Shown: positions 57,196-64,000 of the stretch, piece by piece
Layout of the letters: the number at the start of each line of letters is the position of its first letter
Position numbering within the stretch: position 1 is the first letter of the stretch
NCBI RefSeq assembly: GCF_024679245.1
Contig: NC_090179.1
Span: forward strand, 1,089,501-1,153,500
Origin: Pseudorasbora parva
Taxonomy: Eukaryota; Chordata; Actinopteri; Cypriniformes; Gobionidae
Direction of reading: 5' to 3'
DNA length: 64,000 nucleotides
Notes under the pieces: generated by a model
What the model was told of the DNA's origin: nothing
The model's database searches: none
What the model saw: only the letters and a program-made list of their open reading frames with translations
Position numbers and translations under genes: made by a program

Positions 57196-58719
57196 CTTTT
57201 TAGTCCGAGTGTTCCGATTTCTCCTTCCCTCAGATAAATTACATGTTACATGGTCTCTTAACTTTCCCACTCTATCAGGGGATAATTTAGACTTGCTTTC
57301 TATAATAAGAATACAATGGATTTTAGACCAATTTGATTCATGCCACAATATCAGAAATGAGAAATCATTCACACCGATATCAAACACTCTATGCTTCTAT
57401 GAACTATTAGTTATTAAAAAGAACATAAACAATGAGTGATTACCACATGATAGTCAAATGTGTGGGTTGCGAACATTATGTTGAATTAATGAAATACATT
57501 GATGTAATGAAATTGTTTGATTAGCATTGTTTTAGAATGATCTGATGCTTTTTGATATGTAAAGGCAGTCTCTGTGTATTTTAGAGAGGCTCTGTGCTCC
57601 AGAGGTCAATCAGAGGCCTTGAAAGGAAAAACGGGGTCTGTTTTAAGTCTGTCTTGGGGATTAAAACAATCATTGAGTTAACTCATGGTTTTCCTCATCA
57701 AGATGTGCCATTTCCAAACCAGTACGTCCCTTTGAAACTGCCTAACGTTGAGAGGGTAATAGACATCTCTTAAATGTTCTTTCTTTTAGAGTTAGCCTTG
57801 CCTATTGTGCAGGTTCTCACCTGTCTGACTCCTCTATTGTCTTGTGCCTGGATCTGATCGCTGTATGGACTGTCTGTGTAGCCTGACCCATGCCTGGCTG
57901 ACCCCTCTCCGGATTGCCCCTTCTTGAGATGGTGTCTCTATAATAAAGAGGTTGAAAATAGAGATTGATCATGTCAGCTGGAAAGTCATTTCAGAGGCTG
58001 GGCCATTTATCTATTTTTATTGAAAGATTTAGAAAGACAAAATGTTTTTTTTCCCTTTATCATACACAAAATAAATCATTAACATTAAGAGCAGGAACAT
58101 GATTTAGGAGTCAGTCAAGACAGAAAACATAATTTATACTGGTTAATTTTGGTCTTTTTGAACCAAATAATATTGTAATTTAATATACTGTAGACGCCAA
58201 TATTTAAGCAATATCACATGAGTAAACGTGCCATTGTTGCAAATATTGGTGCAGATGTGATTCGACTGTAAATCACAGCTAAATCACAGTGTGTTTTACC
58301 TAGAAACACAGAGACCAAAACAGACAAGTAGAGTGATACAAACAGGGAAGCATCTGCTCAGAACACTGCTTGGCCAATCACATGAGAGGACAAGAGCTAA
58401 CTTTTATGTAATTCAGGTTACATAACATCTTATAAGAGCAGTTCATGTTCTATGCATCGGGGCAGACTGTCTTGGGTCCAGCAGTAAAAGCAGGGCATGA
58501 CGGTTATGGCGTCTTTCTGTGTTAATACTGAATGAAGTCTGACTGACTCACTGTGTTTCTTTTCATTCACAAACTCTCTCCAGGGAGAAGGATAGAGATG
58601 TTGTCTTCTGAAAGCAAACATACCTTAATTCAATTATTCAAGAATATGATTTTTTTTTTCTTCTTCTTAGTATACAAGTATGTGTCAAAACACACGGGAA
58701 TTGTGTTTTACGTTTTTTA
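57196..58719. other. Gene-free stretch
   Basis: No gene. 57182-57439 is an 85-codon frame without motif. An aataaag near 57941 follows T/C-rich sequence and could be an eroded LTR end. Confidence 0.35.
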
Positions 58720-58803
58720 TGTATTCTTTTGTACTGATGTTTGTGTTCTCCTGTGGTTTGTTCTCATTTTGCCTTTGTCTCCATAGTTTCCCTTGCTAGT
58801 TAC
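58720..58803 (+). repeat. Truncated 5' LTR
   Basis: Partial match to the 3' LTR interior (62900-62935 and 63306-63325). The minisatellite follows directly. Confidence 0.55.
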
Positions 58804-58814
58804 CATGGTTAAAA

Positions 58815-60700
58815 ATCTGTGTGGTCTTCTGCTCCACCTGTGTGGTATTCTGCTCCACCTTGAGGGTCTTCTGCTCTGCCTTGAGGGGTCTTCTGTCCTG
58901 CTTGCTCCACCTGTGTGATGTTCTGCTCCACCTGTGTGGTCTTCTGCTCCACCTGTGTGGTCTTCTGCTCCACCTTGAGGGTCTTCTGCTCCGCCTTGAG
59001 GGGTCTTCTGTCCTGCTTGCTCCACCTGTGTGGTCTTCTGCTCCACCTGTGTGGTATTCTGCTCCACCTTGAGGGTCTTTTGCTCTGCCTTGAGGGGAAT
59101 TCAGTCCTGCTTGCTCCACCTGTGTGATGTTCTGCTCCACCTGTGTGGTCTTCTGCTCCACCTGTGTGGTATTCTGCTCCAGCTTGAGGGTCTTCTGCTC
59201 CACCTTGAGGGGTCTTCAGTCCTGCTTGCTCCACCTGTGTGATGTTCTGCTCCACCTTGAGGGTCTTCTGCTCTGCCTTGAGGGGTCTTCAGTCCTGCTT
59301 GCTCCACCTGTGTGGTATTCTGCTCCACCTTGAGGGTCTTCTGCTCTGCCTTGAGGGGTCTTCAGTCCTGCTTGCTCCACCTGTGTGGTATTCTGCTCCA
59401 CCTTGAGGGTCTTCTGCTCTGCCTTGAGGGGTCTTCAGTCCTGCTTGCTCCACCTGTGTGGTATTCTGCTCCACCTGTGTGGTATTCTGCTCCACCTTGA
59501 GGGTCTTCTGCTCCGCCTTGAGGGGTCTTCAGTCCTGCTTGCTCCACCGGTGTGGTCTTCTGCTCCACCTGTGTGGTCTTTTTTCCACCTTGAGGGTCTT
59601 CTGCTCCGCCTTGAGGGGTCTTCAGTCCTGCTTGCTCCACCTGTGTGGTATTCTGCTCCACCTTGAGGGTCTTCTGCTCCGCCTTGAGGGGTCTTCAGTC
59701 CTGCTTTCACCACCTGTGTGGTCTTCTGCTCCACCTGTGGTGTCTTTGTTCCACCTTGAGGGTCTTCTGCTCTGCCTTGAGGGGTCTTCAGTCCTTCTTG
59801 CTCCACCTGTGTGGTCTTCTGCTCCACCTGTGTGGTCTTCTGCTTCACCTCTGTGGTATTCTGCTCCACCTTGAGGGTCTTCTGCTCTGCCTTGAGGGGT
59901 CTTCAGTCCTGCTTGCTCCACCTGTGTGGTCTTCTGCTCCACCTGTGTGGTCTTCTGCTCCACCTTGAGGGTCTTCTGCTCTGCCTTGAGGGGTCTTCAG
60001 TCCTGCTTGCTCCACCTGTGTGGTCTTCTGCTCCACCTGTGTGGTATTCTGCTCCACCTTGAGGGTCTTTTGCTCTGCCTTGAGGGGTCTTTAGTCCTGC
60101 TTGCTCCACCTGTGTGATGTTCTGCTCCACCTGTGTGGTCTTCTGCTCCACCTGTGTGGTATTCTGCTCAACCTTGAGGGTCTTCTGCTCTGCCTTGAGG
60201 GGTCTTCAGTCCTGCTTGCTCCACCTGTGTGGTATTCTGCTCCACCTTGAGGGTCTTCTGCTCCGCCTTGAGGGGTCTTCAGTCCTGCTTGCTCCACCTG
60301 TGTGGTCTTCTACTCCACCCGTGTAGTATTCTGCTCCACCTTGAGGGTCTTCTGCTCCACCTTGAAGGGTCTTCATTCCTGCTTGCTCCACCTGTGTGGT
60401 ATTCTGCCCAACCTTATGGGTCTTCTGCTCTGCCTTGAGGGGTCTTCAGTCCTGCTTGCTCCACCTGTGTGGTCTTCTGCTCCACCTTGAGGGTCTTCTG
60501 CTCTGCCTTGAGGGGTCTTCAGTCCTGCTTGCTCCACCTATGTGGTCTTCTGCTCCACTTTAAGGGTCTTCTGCTCTGTCTTGGGGGTCTTTATTCCCAC
60601 CTGCTATGCCATGGGGGGACTTTAGTCCAGACTGATCCGCCTTGGTGGTCTTTTGCTCCATCTTGGTGGTCTTCTGCTCCGCCTTGCGGGTCTTCAGTCC
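58815..60700. repeat. Higher-order minisatellite (21- and 31-bp subunits)
   Basis: Built from ctgtgtggtcttctgctccac (21 bp, as pairs of shorter phrases), cttgagggtcttctgctctgc (21 bp) and a 31-bp subunit beginning cttgaggggtcttcag; a frequent composite is 73 bp. Because 73 is not a multiple of three, many frames on both strands stay open over short distances (VEQAGLKTPQGRAEDPQGG reverse; CSTLRVFCSALRGLQSC forward), and these are not genes. Units degrade toward 60700. Confidence 0.9.
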
Positions 60701-60806
60701 CACCTGCTCCATCATGGCCACATCCTCTGCCGGATTTGCATTGGTTCCCTGAATAGTTGGTTCAACTCTGGCTCTTTGAAGTGCCGGTTCTACCATGGTC
60801 TTTACA

Positions 60807-61008
60807 CCAGTGTGTTTCCCAACCACGATCCTGGAGGCACACCAACATTGCACATTTTGCATGTTTCCTTTATCTGCACACCCATTTCAGGTCTTTGACT
60901 CTCCACTAATAAGATGATCATTTGAATCAGGTGTGTTTGATTAGGTACACATGCAAAATGTGCAGTGTTGCTGTGCCTCCAGGATCATGGTTGGGAAACA
61001 CTGCTTTA
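60807..61008. mobile_element. hAT-type MITE
   Basis: Ends cagtgtgtttcccaacca and (reversed) cagtgtttcccaaccatg, flanked by 8-bp near-duplicates ctttacac and ctttagac (7 of 8 match). About 200 bp. A relative of the nested MITE at 1768. It splits the interior of the LTR element. Confidence 0.82.
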
Positions 61009-61042
61009 GACCCATTTCCACCTCATGGACCTGGCTCTCCAT

Positions 61043-62727
61043 TAGGGCTGGGACAACGCGTCGATGTCATCGATGACGTCGACGCAAAAAATACGTCGAC
61101 GCAAAATATGCGCGTCGATTCGTCAGACCCAAAATAAAGATGGTGGCGCCGGAGAGTAGTAGCAACCATAGATATACATAATAAAGTATATTATGTAATT
61201 AAGTATATTATTTATTATGTATATCTATGGTAGCAACACGAGTGGCTCCTCAGACTTTCAGAAGTGCAAGGCTTGCGGGTTGGCGCGCGGCGCGCACGGA
61301 GCAAGCGCTCTTATACACAGGTGCGCATGCACGCGTTTTGTTGTCACGGTTACATAAACAAATTTCTGCACACAGGAAGACAGATGTTTAAATTAAGTTA
61401 CGGTACCGACATCCAGTTATGGTGTCCCGCCTTTGTTTTACTGTCTATTAAAGTCTGCCGCGTTTAAGTTACGGTGTAGCCTGTGTACTGTCATAGCCTA
61501 CATGTTTTCATAATGCAGAATATTCACTCAGCGTGCTGTCAGGCAGTTTGGTGCTGCCCACTGCACGAGTGTGTGCACTCGAATGCCGTGACATCGTGAG
61601 CTCACGCATACAATCAGTAGTAACAGTTCGCAATTATATCCATATATCCTTGCTTTTCTTGTAAACCCGATAAAATCCATGGCAATGAATGTCATCGGGG
61701 ATGTTTAATCCACAAGCATTCTGAGAATTATTCCTACTTGTCGTTCACATCAATCTAAAAGTTGTCCTTTTAGGCTATAGGCGATTTTCATTCAAAGATG
61801 TAAAAGTAATTGCTATGTAGCCTATTGTATCATTTTTTGCTAGATAAAAACATTAAAAACATATTGCAATAAATCATTTCTCTGTTTAGCGTATGAATGG
61901 GCAATCCGATCCAGTCAGTGCTGTCATTAGAGTGTGATAGCCAAACTTAACCCTTGATTAACCAGCGGCACTATTTGCTATTTATCTTATTCCAATCCCA
62001 TGCATTTTTACATGATTTGTTATTTGTTCTATTTTTTATATCTTTGCATTATATATGCAAATGTTTACTCATTAGAAATAATCTTATCTTGTTCATATAA
62101 TTCAGTGTCACCTATCAACCTGTAAGTTTTGCTGCACAGCAATGAAGGTACTCTTTACAAGACGTATTGTGTCCTTAATAATGGCATCAGAATGCAGCCA
62201 AAGCACATGATGGTAATAAGAAGATGGCTATAATTAATTGTAAATCATCCAAAATAAATGCCATGATCATTACATTTTATACAGGTGTTACTATATTGAT
62301 TTTGTAAAAGGTGATCAGCAACCAAATATTGATAATATGGAAGTTACTGCCTTTTGCCTTGGCATGACTCCACATTTTTTGCAGACAATACAAAGGCAGA
62401 GTGCAGTAACTTCAAAATAGGGTGTGTGTGTGTGTGTGTGTATTTTGTTATGATTTTATTGAATGCATTGTTCTTGTATTGTCTTTTACTTTGGAATTTT
62501 AAGAGCAATAAACATATATTGCAATGTTAAGGAATTAGTTTTTTTCATTCAGATAATTAAATCAACATGTATAAATTGCTATTAGGCAATTAATGGGGAG
62601 ATAATCGGTAATCGAATGGAATCGTAACCGAATCGGACAGGAAAAATTAATAGTTAGATTAATCGATGCATCGAAAAAATAATCGCTAGATTAATCGTTT
62701 AAAAAATAATCGTTTATCCCAGCCCTA
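61043..62727. mobile_element. Non-autonomous hAT-type element, 1685 bp
   Basis: Ends tagggctgggacaacg and (reversed) tagggctgggataaacg, flanked by perfect 8-bp duplications CTCTCCAT (61035-61042 and 62728-62735). Subterminal regions are rich in tcgacg (left) and aatcg (right) motifs, as in hAT ends. A palindrome is inserted at 61167-61230 and a short GT run lies at 62421-62441. No transposase is present. Confidence 0.9.
61167..61230. mobile_element. 64-bp palindromic insertion
   Basis: Inverted repeat of about 19 bp (catagatatacataataaa) around an AT-rich loop, flanked by TAGCAAC at 61160-61166 and 61231-61237. It looks like a minimal palindromic MITE nested within the hAT-type element. Confidence 0.75.
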
Positions 62728-62842
62728 CTCTCCATCCCTTCACCCTCCATCCCTCCCATTGTTCCTCATCTGCTTCATGCCCTCCTGGACAGTTTGCGGA
62801 AGGGGATCCTGGAATCCACTCGTTAAGGTGGAAAGGGGGTTC

Positions 62843-63544
62843 TGTCATGTGTTCCCTTTGTTCTATGTTCAAGAACATTTATTTTGATATCCTTTTTTTT
62901 CTCCTGTGGTTTGTTCCCATTTTGCTTTTGACTGCATCCGAAAACTGAAAATGCTGCCTTAGCAGGATGTATTCCAAGGTAGGAAGGCACGTCCAAATCC
63001 AATGTTGGCTTCACTTCATGTGTCCTGAGAGACCTTCATCTGATTGCTTTTTGAAGGCAGCATATGTGTATCATTCGGTGCCTTTGATATCCCACAGTTA
63101 TATGCGTTCCATTCTTTGACAATTGAGCTAAAAAGTAAAGATGGCATCTGAAAGTTGAGGTTGGTGGTCAGTTTGTATGTAAATGTAAGTTTTTGACCAA
63201 CATTTTCTACTTTTGATATCATATAGCAAGAAATTAATATTGTGCTAATTAAATATTTGCTTAGTTGTCAGCTGCATACGTTTTCGGATTCCTTTATCTT
63301 GATAATTTACCTTGTTAGTTACCAAATCACCATCACCTGTCCCTCATTAGACTCTTCTTCTCTCCTAGGGTTATTTGTACAATTGTGTTTCAGTCAGTGT
63401 TTGTATGTCCTTGACTTAAGTGAATCTCTTGTGTTCCCCTTGTTTGGATTATTGTCATCGGTTTCCAGTTTGGGTTATTTTTGTATTTTGTGTTTGCTGC
63501 TTGCTAATAGATCTCACTCTTCATCCCTGCTACACCTTGTGACA
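62843..63544 (+). repeat. 3' LTR, interrupted by a MITE
   Basis: Begins TGTCATGTG after a purine-rich tract and ends CTTGTGACA. The segment about 62933-63290 interrupts it. Without the insert the LTR would be roughly 340 bp. Confidence 0.65.
62933..63290. mobile_element. MITE in the 3' LTR
   Basis: Left tgcatccgaaaactgaaaatg and right (reversed) ggaatccgaaaacgtatgc are inverted repeats. The truncated 5' LTR lacks this segment, which supports insertion. Target duplication not resolved. Confidence 0.65.
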
Positions 63545-64000
63545 GTATGCCAAGGGAGGGGAAAATAAATATTCTTAAAACGATTTAAAAGTGTCTGGCT
63601 TGAAAGCTCCTGTGGGCAAACAAAACACTGTTTTTCTTGAGTTTAAGAAAGAAATGTTCCACCGAGGAAGCGCTCAATCAGGTTCAGGTGTCAAGATGCC
63701 TGTAGGCATGTTCCCTAGAGAGAAGGTAGAAAAGTGGGAAAAGTGGAGTAGATGTATTAGAATGTAAGCAGCCATGCTTTGGCAGAACTGCAGCTGACCA
63801 GACGAGTGCTTCTGTTTCTCTGGAGGTGGATAAAACGTATTCTTTCCCTTACTGAACTGTTGATGAACCTGGATTATTTTACATGAGTATGTGAGTGTCA
63901 ACAGAAATACATTTACATAAAACACATGCTGTCCTGTTTGTGTACTGTATGTTAATGTTGATTTCAGAGTATTAAAATCCATAGAATCCCATTACAAGTG
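63545..64000. other. Gene-free stretch to window end
   Basis: No gene or repeat recognised. The minus-strand frame 63674-63982 has no motif. Confidence 0.45.

Larger units (their letters stand above)
58720..63544 (+). mobile_element. LTR element with minisatellite interior and nested insertions
   Basis: The right end is a 3' LTR (62843-63544) preceded by a purine-rich tract (ggtggaaaggggg). The left end (58720-58803) shares ctcctgtggtttgtt, cattttgc and tagttacca phrases with that LTR and is a truncated 5' LTR. The interior is a higher-order minisatellite plus short unique segments. Three insertions split the interior and the 3' LTR, and one of these carries a further insertion of its own. 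No RT, protease or integrase is present, so it is non-autonomous. Confidence 0.65.

Noticed and set aside
58815..60700. Array considered as CRISPR-like
   Set aside because: No unique spacers; subunits are contiguous and variable, and the context is vertebrate-type DNA.
58717..60898. About 25 overlapping frames on both strands (VEQAGLKTPQG, CSTLRVFCSA types)
   Set aside because: By-products of a tandem repeat; frames switch every few units and none has independent support.

Overview
The window looks like vertebrate, very probably teleost and likely cyprinid, intergenic DNA. The reasons are the dense mix of DIRS-type, BEL/Pao, Gmr1-like Ty3/gypsy, Tc1-like, hAT-like and palindromic MITE sequences, long GT and AT microsatellites, and no compact or operon-like coding. 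I found no host protein-coding gene I could defend. Almost every long open frame belongs to a transposable element or to a tandem repeat that happens to be open.

Layout. 1-6.5 kb: microsatellite, Tc1-like transposase relics (one split by a small hAT-type MITE) and an antisense LINE reverse-transcriptase relic. 6.5-14.9 kb: a solo LTR; an old DIRS fragment (about 6995-8019 and 12109-12780) split by a 5'-complete, 3'-truncated Gmr1-like gypsy element in which integrase precedes reverse transcriptase; then an LTR element inserted in the internal complementary region of the same DIRS and itself split by a solo LTR with 4-bp duplications. 15-26.6 kb: MITEs, several nested, an 18-bp minisatellite of about 1.1 kb, a hAT BED-finger relic, a gypsy LTR and a tRNA-like sequence.

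26702-40003 is the centrepiece: a structurally complete DIRS-type tyrosine-recombinase retrotransposon (157-bp inverted terminal repeats, gag, RT/RNase H/DAM-like region, recombinase, internal complementary region). A complete BEL/Pao element (31584-39537) sits two codons after its putative catalytic tyrosine. The BEL element has two 594-bp LTRs that look identical and a 5-bp target duplication, so it is young, yet its pol frame carries one in-frame TAG and one frameshift.

40-58.7 kb: Tc1 relics, a chromodomain-bearing gypsy integrase tail, MITEs, a THAP-domain relic and long quiet stretches. 58.7-63.5 kb: an LTR element with a 1.8-kb higher-order minisatellite as internal region, carrying at least four further insertions, one of them nested inside another.

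The elements work only as independent parasites. The biological story is the insertion order recoverable from nested junctions and target-site duplications. I see no new host system; the most unusual items are the pol domain order, the DIRS junction logic and the young but disabled BEL copy.
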